NCBI RefSeq assembly: GCF_000063545.1
Contig: NC_009488.1
Location: 1,798,001 to 1,862,000, forward strand
DNA: 64,000 bases
DNA from: Orientia tsutsugamushi str. Boryong
Lineage (GTDB): Bacteria > Pseudomonadota > Alphaproteobacteria > Rickettsiales > Rickettsiaceae
Direction: 5' to 3'
The position numbers and the translations under genes are program-made. Position 1 is the first letter of the stretch. Each line of letters starts with the position of its first letter. Of the stretch, positions 20,588-30,046 are shown piece by piece. Below the pieces are notes generated by a model. It saw only the letters and a list, made by a program, of their open reading frames with translations, made no database searches and was not told the origin of the DNA.

Positions 20588-20860
20588 TATCAAACCCAGG
20601 TTGCATATGTTTTTCGACCATCAGATTAACCTTTAGATTGAATACTGTCTCCCAATTCCCTAATTTTTTTCAACCTATTGCTTTAATTTTTTTGTTATAC
20701 TGACAAATATTGCAAATATATTTACAGTTAAAGTTGAAGATTAATTATAAATATTAATAAAAGTTAACATAAGTTAATAGTAGGTTCTATAAAGTGCAGA
20801 AGTTAATAAAAATTAGCTTTTTTTCTTCCTTATATTTGATATGTCTTTGTAGCTTTATCA
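20588..20860 (-). repeat. Att-like RAGE boundary repeat, copy B
   Basis: It is homologous to 3340-3615, and in reverse to 28262-28548, including the block AAAGTTAACATAAGTTAATA and TAGGTTCTATAAAGTGCAGA. It lies upstream of an integrase N-terminal fragment and 80 bases from the core gene ctaA, so it marks a RAGE/chromosome border. Confidence 0.65.
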
Positions 20861-20941
20861 GTAGATTCAGTAGGTAAAGAATTTTTCTTTCCTTATCTTC
20901 ATTGCCTTTGCAGCTGTTATGCTTACAATAAATTCAAGTAC

Positions 20942-22021
20942 CTAGTGTAATAGCTCAAAATTAGTTACTATATTTTGAATAAAAAGGAAAGTTGTTAATA
21001 TCAAAATAGCGCCTACTTGATGTGTTAAAGCAGCTAATATTGGGACATGATAAAGCAAAGTTATAATGCCAGTAGTAACCTGAACTAAAACTAAACATGC
21101 TGCTACCATCCCCATTCCTCTTAGAGCGTGTTTATTAAGAATAATTAGCCAAATAGCATAACATATTATTAAGCCGCTAATTAGTATGCCAAACCACCTA
21201 TGTATAAATTGCATCAACACTTGATTATCAAACATAGTAAAATCTATAGATTGATTTAATATTTCAATTGGAATTAAACTATCACCCATATTAGGAAACT
21301 CATTGTATATTAATCCTGCATCAAGTCCAGCAACTAAAGCTCCAAACATAATCTGAGTATAAAGTAGAAAAATAATTATCTTGTTAAAGATTATTAATTT
21401 TATTTTTAAGTTAATAACATTAATACTTGTACTATTACTGTTATTAGCTTTGCTAGTTGCTAACGTATAGCATTTAAATGGTTGTATAATAATTAACAAC
21501 TCAGCTATTAATTGATGATAAATAATAACTGCTAATAACAAATGCCCTGCTAGTCGGCAGTGATTAATATACGGGGTTTCTTTTAACCCACTCTTTACCA
21601 TATACCATCCCATAAAGCCTTGTATTACCACTAAACAAGTAATCAAAAGTAACCTGTAATATTGCAACTTAGTTAAAGATTTTAAATAACAAAAGATTAA
21701 AAATGGTATAATGATTATTATTCCAGTTATTCTTCCCAATAATCGATGAATATATTCGATAAAAAAGATATATTTAAATTCAGAAATAGTTATCTGATTA
21801 TTAATTAACTTAAACTCTGGTGAAGCTGTATATTTATTAAACTCATTGTTCCAATCTTCTGAAGATATCGGAGGGATAATTCCTGATACTGGATTCCATT
21901 CTACAATAGATAAACCAGCATTAGTCAATCTAGTTATTCCTCCTACTACAATCATAAGTAATAATAGCAATGTTGATACTATTAACCAGATTGACATTAT
22001 TTGAGTATGTGGCTTATCCAT
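20942..22021 (-). CDS. ctaA: Heme A synthase (COX15/CtaA family)
   Basis: This 359-residue inner-membrane enzyme converts heme O to heme A for aa3-type cytochrome oxidase. About eight membrane helices are visible, with the type-2 signature GGITRLTNAGLSIVEWNP at the N-terminus and the paired heme-ligand histidines in EYIHRLLGR, NHCRLAGHLLLA, MQFIHRWFGI and LTHQVGAI. The length and helix pattern fit the alphaproteobacterial and mitochondrial form. The start is ATG 22021. It is monocistronic here; 22022-22339 upstream shows no gene. Intact. Confidence 0.95.
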   Translation of the reverse strand: MDKPHTQIMSIWLIVSTLLLLLMIVVGGITRLTNAGLSIVEWNPVSGIIPPISSEDWNNEFNKYTASPEFKLINNQITISEFKYIFFIEYIHRLLGRITGIIIIIPFLIFCYLKSLTKLQYYRLLLITCLVVIQGFMGWYMVKSGLKETPYINHCRLAGHLLLAVIIYHQLIAELLIIIQPFKCYTLATSKANNSNSTSINVINLKIKLIIFNKIIIFLLYTQIMFGALVAGLDAGLIYNEFPNMGDSLIPIEILNQSIDFTMFDNQVLMQFIHRWFGILISGLIICYAIWLIILNKHALRGMGMVAACLVLVQVTTGIITLLYHVPILAALTHQVGAILILTTFLFIQNIVTNFELLH

Positions 22022-22339
22022 TTAGTATCTAAATATAATTAATATGCCTTTATCAGCAATTTTAAAATCATTAATTGACTACTAAGCATGTAAACCTAAC
22101 ATACTATAAAAAATCAAAGAAGCAAGTTAGCATAAGCCTTTCATGTATAAGAATTATTAAGACAGTCTTTTTTCCACCATATTTTCACTCACAAAAAAAC
22201 ATCTTTTTAAAAGCTAAATATGCTCTGCACTACTGTTATGTCTGATATTTTTTGAGATAAGAATGCTACCAAGATTCCAACATTTTGCAAGCAATAATTG
22301 CAAATAATGATAGTAGTGATAATGCAACAATCTTTTATT

Positions 22340-22482
22340 AGACCTCTTTCGAAACTGGTTAAGGTAGTTTAAAATTATAAATGCCAGAGATCAAATTAAA
22401 ACTAAGACCGAATCTTTTACGTCCATTTCGATATTTATCAGCAATAATTTTGAACTACCTTAACCAGTTTCGAAAGAGGTCT
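22340..22482. mobile_element. IS5-derived MITE, 143 bp
   Basis: Termini AGACCTCTTTCGAAACTGG and complement, each extended inward by GTTAAGGTAGTT. The target duplication is ATT at 22337-22339 and 22483-22485. It is nearly identical in length and content to 34121-34263 and 63807-63949. Confidence 0.9.
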
Positions 22483-22590
22483 ATTATTCTGTTGGAAATT
22501 TTCCTCTAGCAAAATTGTGATGGCTAACTAATGTTGATGAAAAAGCTGAAAAGCAGTAGCTAGCACTAATAGTTCGCTAGCTACAATACA

Positions 22591-22695
22591 TAGCTATACT
22601 ATTATAAAACAGTTATAATAGTATAGCTATCACGATGGCTTAGGTATGCTATTCAGAAAGTATATCATATAACTGTTTTATAGTGGCTTAGTTAT
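22591..22695. mobile_element. About 105-bp MITE-like inverted pair
   Basis: Two copies of a 27-28 bp terminus lie in inverted orientation (TAGCTATACTATTATAAAAC at 22591 and ATAACTGTTTTATAGTGGCT at 22668), enclosing about 50 bp. Solo ends occur at 4308, 43049 and 52772. It is probably a non-autonomous element; the autonomous source is unknown. Confidence 0.5.
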
Positions 22696-22860
22696 AATTT
22701 TTCTCTCTTGCCTTTATCGTTAGCACTGTTTTCCAAAAATCTATAGAATTAGAAATTCTATTAAAAACTCTATTGCTGGAAATACGTTTGTTATGACAAA
22801 TTCCTAACTTTGTAGAATCGATATAATATATACCAGTCTCTTCTCCTTTCAGATAATGCA

Positions 22861-23115
22861 TTAATACGGCTGTTGTATTATCCTACTATAGCTTGGTAAA
22901 CAAAAGTATTCTTTATACTTATAACTCACGTAATATAGATAATAATTTTTAAAATCTTTGCATGGAGACAAATAAAAATATATCACTATTGTTAATAACT
23001 CAGCTAAGGACAACTTCCCATCTCTGTTCCTTTGATTACTACTTGGTATTAATCTCTTTCTCTCCCACTCTTGATATATCTTGCAAAAATTGTCTATTAA
23101 ATAGTATACTGTTAT
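22861..23115 (-). pseudogene. IS982 transposase N-terminal domain fragment
   Basis: The segment carries YYLIDNFCKIYQEWERKRLI and the conserved SLAELLTIVIYFYLSPCKDF of IS982 transposases. It is cut at one side by the inserted MITE/intron and degenerates on the other. Not functional. Confidence 0.75.
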
Positions 23116-23184
23116 AATAGACCTCGTTCGAAACTGGCTAAGGTAGTTCAAAATTATAAATGTCAGAGATCAAATTAAATCTAT

Positions 23185-25134
23185 GTGAGTAGACCTAACC
23201 AATTGCTCAATTAGGCCCCTCCTCAGAACCGGACTTGCAGAATTACCGCATCCGGCTCTCAAAAATAAGATAAGCATTATGCCTTATTTGTTGTCTAGAA
23301 CATTGAGACAATCTTTCCAATTTTAGGAAAATTTACTCTTTTAAGTATCTCGGTTAGTCTTTTCCAATTCATCTTACGTTTTCCTCCCATTCTATTAAAC
23401 CAGTTATATATTGCCCGTTTACTTTGGTTGATAAATGAACTTACTCGTCTTTTATTATCAGATATACCATGATAGTTGATCCATTCACCTAATAACTCTA
23501 ATGACTTGTGATAATGCCTGCGTTTTGTCTTGCGTATTTAGCTGACCACGCAAATATTTTCTCAGTCCTTTCAGTTTCTCAGTAAAACGATCTCTTCTTG
23601 AGGTATATTTTAGTCTCCATGTTGTGCCAAATCTTGATTTACCACAATAGCAAGTAAATCCAAGAAAATTATAACTTGTGATCTTCTTGCCTTGTTTGGC
23701 TAAATTTGCAGCATGGTCTCTACCAGATTTTATCATTTGTGATTTAGCTTCATTGATATTTAGCCCATACTTATTTAACCTTTTAGGCAAAACATCATAA
23801 AACCTTTTCGCATCTGTTTCCTTTTCAAAGACAAATACCATATCGTCGCAGTACCTCACCATTCCTGTTTGTCCCATTAAGTTTTCTTTGCTGATTTTTG
23901 CAAACCAGCTATCTATAACATAATGCAGAAAGACATTTGCCAGAATTGGTGAAACTATTGATCCTTGACGACAACCTTCTTTGTTAGTAACTATAGTACC
24001 ATTTTCTATGATTGGTGTTTCAATCAGTTTCATAACTAGTCTTAGAAATTTCTTGTCAGATATTCTCTTTCTTAGAAATTCCATCAACTCACAATGCTTG
24101 ATTGTATTGAAACACTTTGTTATATCAATCTCTACTATAGCCCCTTTATTGAAGTTATACGTAAGTCTATTTAACTCCCTTAAAGCGTCGTGTGCATTTA
24201 ATTTAGGTCGAAATCCATATGAATACTTTAAGAATATTTGCTCAAACACAGAGTTTAGTATCTTGCTTACTGTAGACTCGATTATCTTATCTTCAAAACA
24301 TGATATTACCAAAGGTCTTTTGCCTCCATCTTCTTTTGGAATTTCTGTTATTCGTGCAGGTTTAGCCTGATATTTCCCATTGCAAATTCTAGTAAGAAGC
24401 GAGAGCAGATTTGCTTTCAACTTCTTACCATAATCCTCTTTGGTTATACCATCTATTCCTATCGCTTTCTTGCTATCGAGTTCCTTATATTGTTCTTCTA
24501 ATATCTTTAAATCAATGATATGTCCAAGATTATTAAACTTTATGTCTTGATTTAGATTATTAAACTTTATGTCTTGATTTTTCGATGATAGCAACTTTAT
24601 ACGCTCAAGTTTCGTTAACCATGTATTTCTGTCTATGCTGTGTACAGCCATTGTTTCCCTCTTGCATTCTTACTTTTCTGCTAACCCTTTGCTCCACCCA
24701 CATTACTAGGTTTCATCACTACTATGGCTAACTCAGCCATCCTTACACCATCTCCAAAGCCTTATGTTTCATCACTTGTACTTTGAATACTTACTTAATT
24801 ACGTAAGAGTTATAAGGACTTCTCAAGTTGTGTCATTAATCTTTACAAACTCGCTGACGCCTGCGACCCCGGTGGTTGAAAATTTTTGGATTTTTACTAG
24901 TTTGACCTCCAATCTTCTTTTGCCTACTATGTGCTAGAACATATCGGCTTCCACTACATCTCACTTTCAGGGCTATCACGTTCACCATTTGGTTTCGGCT
25001 CGAATGTTTCACTGTCTACGCTTTACTACTGTCGTTACCTTCAGCAGCACAAGACTCGCTATATGGTGGATCTAGCTTCTCCTTCCATAACTGGACTTTC
25101 ACCAGTGAGATTAATTCACCTTTTCTTGACGCAC
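23185..25134 (-). mobile_element. Group II intron with RT ORF
   Basis: The intron is on the minus strand. Its 5' end is GTGCGTCAAG at 25134, followed by GGTGAATT and CTGGTGAAAGTCCAG, typical of domain I. The RT gene occupies 23295-24651. A domain V hairpin follows (GAGCCGGATGCGGTAATTC pairing with GCAAGTCCGGTTC) near 23210-23260, and the 3' end is at about 23185. Total about 1.95 kb. Flanks rejoin to IS5/MITE sequence (CGGTCT|TAGATTT). Structurally it looks complete, although the RT has a late frameshift. Confidence 0.88.
23295..24651 (-). pseudogene. Group II intron reverse transcriptase/maturase, late frameshift
   Basis: ATG 24651 follows GAGGGAAACA. Residues include GIDGITKEDY, RPLVISCFEDKIIESTVSKIL, YGFRPKLNAHDAL and the catalytic MVRYCDDMVFVF (YxDD class, here YCDD). 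A frameshift near 23500 gives a stop at 23485 after 388 residues; the other frame continues HYHKSLELLGEWINYHGISD and FINQSKRAIYNWFNRMGGKR, the maturase domain, to 23295. An in-frame 9-residue tandem duplication (NQDIKFNNL twice) lies near residue 25. The frameshift separates RT from maturase, so autonomous splicing or mobility is doubtful. Confidence 0.88.
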
Positions 25135-25335
25135 GGACCGAATCTTTTACGTCTATTTCGATATTTATCAGCAATAATTTTGAACTACCTTAAGCAGTTT
25201 CGAAAGAGGTCTAATATATTTTTTCATGTTGGGTTATTCCTTGTTTATTTAAATTTTTTTTATAACTCAACATTCTCTCTTTGTATACCTTTTATTCTAT
25301 ACATTTCATGTTTCCACTTATCCTAATCTTGCGTT

Positions 25336-25569
25336 TATAGTCATTTACAATGAGGTGTGAGCATAGAAAGATGCGATAAAAATTAATAGAATCTGTTGGT
25401 TATAAAGTTATTTTTCTGCTACTCTATTCTCCAGATTTAAATCTGATAGAAAAGTTTTGGGCTAATATAAAGATGGTGGATTAGAAATCAAATTACTCAA
25501 TTTGCTAAATCTTATGATGAGGCTATTGTAGCTTTTTTCTATACTCAAATCTCATTGTAAATGACTATA
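25336..25569. mobile_element. IS630-type MITE, 234 bp
   Basis: Ends TATAGTCATTTACAATGAGG and ...CATTGTAAATGACTATA. Inside, the plus strand keeps the C-terminal part of the IS630 transposase (SPDLNLIEKFWANIK-like reading with stops). It inserted exactly at the IS982 tip at 25337. Confidence 0.8.
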
Positions 25570-25945
25570 ATTAATAATAAAGGTGAAATAATGACAGTTA
25601 AAATGACTAAAGCTGATAAAAGTGACTTATCTGCAGCTTTAGTCATTTCAAAAGCTTTATCAGGTAGATTGTTTGCTGATAAAGCTTGCATATTAAAAGC
25701 GTTATTTCATCGACTTTTCACTAATGGTCTACTTTTATTCACTAATCTTAGTAAAGATATGCAAACATATTTATTTGGACATAAGATGATAAGCTTTTAT
25801 TAAATAGACGTTTCTTACATCCTTCTCCTATTTAATTTCTTGGTTTATATAATTGCTTCTCTTGCAACTTATTCTATCTCCTCCAGCTTAATTCCAATCT
25901 TATCTCCTCTTCTTTCTCTTCTAACTCATTATCCTTGGTGTTTAT
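25570..25945 (+). pseudogene. IS982 transposase C-terminal remnant
   Basis: Reading gives NNKGEIMTVKMTKADKSDLS and LSGRLFADKACILKALFHRL, homologous to the DDE middle (GDKAYISKELFHQLF) of the copy at 60646-60960. It loses frame near 25800; the 3' tail and degraded terminus (CATTATCCTTGGTGTTTAT) run to about 25945. Confidence 0.75.
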
Positions 25946-25966
25946 AAATTGTTTCTCTTTTTGCGA

Positions 25967-27148
25967 TTAAACAGTAGGAGGTTTTATTTTCTGAAAAATA
26001 AGCAAAGAAATTAATGAAAATACTACTACTAATATCGAAAGAGGTAATATCGTACCATTATAGAGATAACTGATTATTTTTATACCTAAGGATCCTAAAA
26101 GCATTTCAGTAGAACCTATGATTGCAGAGGCTGTTCCATAGTTTGTAATTTGCATTAAAGATAATGCTGATGCATTACCTAAAGTAAATCCAACTCCAAT
26201 AGCAGCTGGTAACTTAAGAAGTAGAACTATATATGCTGTCAGAGTAAAATAGATTGTACCAAAAGTTAATGATATACCGCTGAATAGTATTAATACAATA
26301 CCATATAGTATCATTTTTTCAGGTCCTTTAAATTGGACAAGTTTTTGATTGGCTACAATACCTATAATATAGACTGTAACATTTGCAATAATGTAATATC
26401 CGTAGTGCTCTGTTGGAACATTCATATCTTTAATAAAAATAAATGGTAAGTTTACTATATCTGCCCATAACCATCCAAATGTTAAAGATTGAATCAATAA
26501 ATAACATATAAAATTTTTATTAGATAATACTTCCTTAAAGCTAGCTTTAATATTATTAAAATTAATTCCTATATTTGTCTGAGTTAAAGTTTCCTTGAAT
26601 AAGGTTATTAGTAATAAAAGTACTGGAAATGCAAGAGAAGGAATGATAGCAAGCGGTAAATACCACCTATTATCATATGCTGCTATCTGACTACCAATTA
26701 TAGGTCCAAGTGCTGGAGAAAAAGCAACTACCATATTTAGTCTTGACATCATTTTTGCTCTTTCGTTACCTTTATATATATCGCTTATTGTAGCCAACCC
26801 AACTGTAACTGAGGCTCCACCTCCAATTCCTTGTAATAATCTCCAAAATACTATTAACTCAATCGTGCTTACGTATATACAAAATAAACTCGAAAAACAA
26901 AAAATTGTTATTCCTAATAATAAAACTTTCTTACGCCCTATTGCATCAGATAATGGACCATATAATAATCCAGATAATGATAATCCCATTAAGTTGATAC
27001 TTACAGTCAACATTACTTTATACTCTGATGTATTAAATGCGCTAGCTATTCTAGGTAAGCTAGGAACATAAATATCAGTTGCTAACTCTGTAATAAATAT
27101 TAGCAGAGTGATTATCGTTAAATTATACTTCCAATGGTTATTTATCAT
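25967..27148 (-). CDS. Bcr/CflA-type MFS drug-resistance transporter
   Basis: This 393-residue inner-membrane protein has 12 predicted helices. TELATDIYVPSLPRIASAF in helix 1 and motif A GPLSDAIGRKKVLL are typical of the Bcr/CflA (DHA1) drug:H+ antiporters, and GGGASVTVGLATISDIYKG is a characteristic helix 4-5 loop. Substrate is unknown; such proteins export small drugs or metabolites, and Rickettsiales keep several. The start is ATG 27148. It is a single-gene unit with IS982 debris downstream. Intact. Confidence 0.9.
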   Translation of the reverse strand: MINNHWKYNLTIITLLIFITELATDIYVPSLPRIASAFNTSEYKVMLTVSINLMGLSLSGLLYGPLSDAIGRKKVLLLGITIFCFSSLFCIYVSTIELIVFWRLLQGIGGGASVTVGLATISDIYKGNERAKMMSRLNMVVAFSPALGPIIGSQIAAYDNRWYLPLAIIPSLAFPVLLLLITLFKETLTQTNIGINFNNIKASFKEVLSNKNFICYLLIQSLTFGWLWADIVNLPFIFIKDMNVPTEHYGYYIIANVTVYIIGIVANQKLVQFKGPEKMILYGIVLILFSGISLTFGTIYFTLTAYIVLLLKLPAAIGVGFTLGNASALSLMQITNYGTASAIIGSTEMLLGSLGIKIISYLYNGTILPLSILVVVFSLISLLIFQKIKPPTV

Positions 27149-27361
27149 TGTATCAACATTATAAAACTATTGTTTAACTTTACTTAGCATGATTTCTGCA
27201 AAAATGAGCATATAATAATACAATTAAACTACTTAATACATAAGCATTGATTATATCAGGAGTATTGTAGTTTTAATCTTGATTTATTTTTTACTTTAAA
27301 AGTAATTATAGGTATACAGTATCATTTCGATTTTTATCAGTACATGACTTTTTGTCATAAT

Positions 27362-27425
27362 TATGAAAAATTTTTTTCATCTTTTTTAAAATAGATGTGA
27401 AATTGTCGCATTGTTATTTACAGCT
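27362..27425. repeat. About 60-bp dispersed repeat, copy 2
   Basis: Matches 16851-16915 (ATGAAAAATTTTTTTCATC, then AAAATAGATGTGAAATTGTC). No gene is seen in 27149-27540 apart from this repeat. Confidence 0.55.
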
Positions 27426-27544
27426 GAAAAAAAACAAAATATCTCTTAAAATTAGATATACAATTTTGATTCTGAGTTATAAAAAGACTTTGATAATTTA
27501 GTATATTAACTGAAAAAGTTCTGGACTTATCTTATTGCTCTTAA

Positions 27545-27935
27545 TTTAAACATCAGGTTCGAACACGTCTTTAAGAAGATAAATCTTTTTCCATTAAAGA
27601 TTGAAAACGCTCTTGATGAGAGGTTATCATGCAATTCATAGCTTCAATTTTTTTTGGCATCATCATCACCTTGGCTTATACTATTGATTAATGCATTTAA
27701 AAAACTTTTCTTTTGTTCCTCATCACGCCAAAGTTGCTTGTTTTGCTCTTCACTATTTATATTCTGCTTACTTGCTTATGCTTCTGTTTATGTATAGCTT
27801 GTAACCTTATTTTTGCAAGCTTTACATGTCGTTGGGCTATCTTGTACACACTTGAAGAATTATGTAATTTTTCCTTACATTTACTTTTAATTTCCATATA
27901 TCGCATGTTTATCAAATATTTTATAGATTAAGTTC
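27545..27935 (-). pseudogene. Unidentified coding-like remnant (possible RAGE mobilisation protein)
   Basis: The minus strand reads MRYMEIKSKCKEKLHNSSSV and IAQRHVKLAKIRLQAIHKQK, then, after a stop or shift, EEQNKQLWRDEEQKKSFLNALINSISQGDDDAKK. The charged helical style resembles small RAGE accessory proteins (for example TraD_Ti-like), but I cannot assign it. It lies between the MFS gene and RAGE debris. Confidence 0.35.
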
Positions 27936-28111
27936 AAAATAAACTTAGACAAGAAATAATAATAAATAATTATTCATGAATTTTCACCTTTTTGAGCCTT
28001 CACAATTTATTAAAGAATTATCATAATAATTGTAGCAGTTAACAAAACAATAAATAAAGCGCAACGATTATTCTGGCAGCACTCTGTATTTCACAGATAT
28101 TAATCATTAAT

Positions 28112-28262
28112 CTAACTTGCCACAAACTGAACTAATTCAAACGAAAACCCTTGAGCTTCAAAAGCACGCTCTAGAATGGGTTTAAAATTTGATTTGATAT
28201 AGCTATCTGCAAAGCTTGTTAGAGCCTTAATGAATATCTTTTTATTAATAAGATGTTCTATA
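28112..28262 (-). pseudogene. DnaA-like RAGE protein, C-terminal fragment
   Basis: The minus strand reads EHLINKKIFIKALTSFADSYIKSN and ERAFEAQGFSFELVQF, homologous to the C-terminal 48 residues of the protein ending at 6792. The rest of the gene is replaced by the att-like repeat. Confidence 0.75.
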
Positions 28263-28548
28263 GGTAAAAATGCAAAGGTAGATCAAATATAAGGGAGAAG
28301 AAAAGTTAATTTTTATTAACTTCTATACTTTATAGAACCTACTATTAACTTGTGTTAACTTTTATTAATATTTTTAATCAAGCTTCAACTTTAACTATAA
28401 ATATATTTCCAATATTTGTCAATATAACAAAAAAATTAAAGCAAAAGGTTGACAAAAGGTTGACAGAAAATTTAGGAAATTGGGGGCCAGTTTTCAATCT
28501 AGAGGTTAATCTAATGATCGAAAAATATATACAACCTGGGATTGATAA
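28262..28548 (+). repeat. Att-like RAGE boundary repeat, copy C
   Basis: Reverse complement of copies A (3340) and B (20588). It carries AAAGGTTGACAAAAGGTTGA as a 12-bp direct repeat and several GTTAAC-like motifs (28305-28365). It sits about 140 bases upstream of an apparently intact integrase, so it probably holds the integrase promoter and att/arm sites. Confidence 0.65.
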
Positions 28549-28682
28549 GTGATTTTTAAGTTATATGTATTATGAACAAATTAGTATAAAAATTTGCTAT
28601 CAAATAAAAAGTATAATATAGATCATCTGTTTAATTAAACGTAATACTTTAATAATAAATATTAATATTATGTGGGGTGATT

Positions 28683-29921
28683 ATGACTTCAATATCATCA
28701 AAGTTTATAAATCGAGCACTACGTAAAATTAAAATTCCTAAGGGAGAAAAATTATTAATTATCCACGATCCAGATATAATAGGACTTAAACTGAAAATCT
28801 CATGTACAGTCTGTGGAGGAATAGTAAGAAAAACATGGATTTTAGAACAAAAATATAAAAACCAGAGTTTAAAAATAAGGATAGTGGAATTTCCATATTT
28901 ATCTATTAAAGAAGCTAGAAAAATAGCAAGAGAATTAAAGACATTAATGGCGAACGGAATAGATCCAAGAGCAGTAAAACATCAACAACAGATAGAAGAA
29001 AATGAGAATCGTATAAAAGAAAGAGAAAGAAAAGCTAACGATATTACATTCAAAGAGCTGTGTTATAAGTATATTGAAGAGTATGCCAAAATATATACTA
29101 TAAACTGGAAAGAGAATGCTGACAGAGTACATACTTATGCACAAGCATTATATGAAAAAAAGATAAGCAAGATTCGAATGAGTGATATTGAACCAATATT
29201 CAATGATATCAGCAAAGAGGGAAAATATGCCACAGCAAATGCATTGCTAGCAACCTTACGCACTATATTTAATAAGGCAATAAAATGGGGATTAATAGAA
29301 AACAATCCTACTCTAGGGATAGAGCAGCATAAACTGCAAGCAAGAGAGAGACGTCTAAGTTACGATGAAATGGGTAGATTTTTACAAGTATTATGCGGAG
29401 AAGCAAGTCCATTGATAAGAGATTTTGCATTACTAGCGTTATATACTGGAGCTAGAAAAAGTAATGTGTTAGAGATGGAATGGGACAATATAGATTTTGA
29501 AAGAAAAATATGGCATATACCAAAAACTAAGAACGGAAAGGCGCAAAATATACCATTAACAGATGAGGCAATGGAAATATTGCAAGCAAGGAAATTAATA
29601 TCTACAAGTAAATGGGTACTACCAAGTTCTACTAGCGAAAGCGGACACTTATCGCATCCAAATACCGCATGGAAGATAATTTGTGAAAAGGCAAGCATAA
29701 AAAATTTCAGAATACACGATCTAAGAAGGACGTTTGCAAGTTGTATGGGGGATGCAGGCGAAAGTCAGAGGACAATTAGTATAGCATTGAATCATATTAA
29801 TCCAAACTCAACAATACCTTATACTATAGCTTGTATGGAGTTAGTACGAGAGTATATGTCTAAGGCTATACAAATAATTAGTGAATGTGCTAGAAGTTAT
29901 AATATTTATAATACTATCTGA
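28683..29921 (+). CDS. RAGE tyrosine integrase (P4-type)
   Basis: ATG 28683 after GGGGTGATT is the best start; GTG 28677 in frame is less likely. The protein has about 412 residues. The N-terminal DUF4102 domain is intact (SKFINRALRKIKIPKGEK...VRIVEFPYLSIKEARKIA in outline), the core-binding domain is present, and the catalytic domain has TGARKSNVLEMEW, RIHDLRRTFASCM and LNHINPNS. The final block is unusual: the normal LNHxxxxxTxxYxR pattern is altered (NSTIPYTIACMELVREYM), although a tyrosine is kept. It would integrate or excise the RAGE to its right. It differs clearly from the integrase at 7681, yet the tra genes downstream are nearly identical. Confidence 0.88.
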   Translation: MTSISSKFINRALRKIKIPKGEKLLIIHDPDIIGLKLKISCTVCGGIVRKTWILEQKYKNQSLKIRIVEFPYLSIKEARKIARELKTLMANGIDPRAVKHQQQIEENENRIKERERKANDITFKELCYKYIEEYAKIYTINWKENADRVHTYAQALYEKKISKIRMSDIEPIFNDISKEGKYATANALLATLRTIFNKAIKWGLIENNPTLGIEQHKLQARERRLSYDEMGRFLQVLCGEASPLIRDFALLALYTGARKSNVLEMEWDNIDFERKIWHIPKTKNGKAQNIPLTDEAMEILQARKLISTSKWVLPSSTSESGHLSHPNTAWKIICEKASIKNFRIHDLRRTFASCMGDAGESQRTISIALNHINPNSTIPYTIACMELVREYMSKAIQIISECARSYNIYNTI

Positions 29922-29947
29922 CTGATATAAACGTTGTGGTAAGAATA

Positions 29948-29966
29948 GTGCGATTTCATGTCGCAC
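29948..29966 (+). terminator. Short hairpin after the integrase
   Basis: GTGCGA TTTCATG TCGCAC forms a 6-bp perfect stem 26 bases after the integrase stop. There is no T-run, so it is a weak terminator candidate. Confidence 0.3.
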
Positions 29967-30046
29967 ATGCATATATGAACACTAATTATTGCAGGTAAAA
30001 TCTGTGTTTGAAGATATTTAGCTAATTTAAACATTATAGTAGCAGA

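Larger units (their letters stand above)
23119..25212. mobile_element. IS5-derived MITE split by a group II intron
   Basis: The MITE's left part (AGACCTCGTTCGAAACTGGC onward) occupies 23119-23184 and its right part (GGACCGAATCTTTTACGTCT to GTCT) occupies 25135-25212. The target duplication AAT lies at 23116-23118 and 25213-25215. Between them is a complete group II intron. Removing the intron restores the usual MITE of about 144 bp. Confidence 0.85.
22690..25338 (-). mobile_element. IS982-family element, broken and interrupted
   Basis: On the minus strand the element begins at 25337 with TAAACGCAAGATTAGGATAA, then MLSYKKNLNKQGITQHEK-like coding to 25216. It resumes after an inserted MITE at 23115 with the N-terminal IS982 domain (YYLIDNFCKIYQEWERKRLI, then LAELLTIVIYFYLSPCKDFK) and the IDSTKLGICHNKRISSNRVF block at 22690-22850. 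The DDE C-terminal half is missing. The join across the insertion is exact: AAAAATAT-ATT-ATAACAG matches the uninterrupted copy at 60300. Confidence 0.75.

Noticed and set aside
24841-24880. tRNA-like sequence (GACGCCTGCGACCCCGGTGG)
   Set aside because: It lies inside the group II intron RNA and does not form a cloverleaf with a proper acceptor stem.
27713-27931. Plus-strand 72-residue hydrophobic ORF
   Set aside because: Antisense to a charged coding-like remnant on the minus strand; its hydrophobicity is a typical result of antisense AT-rich lysine codons.
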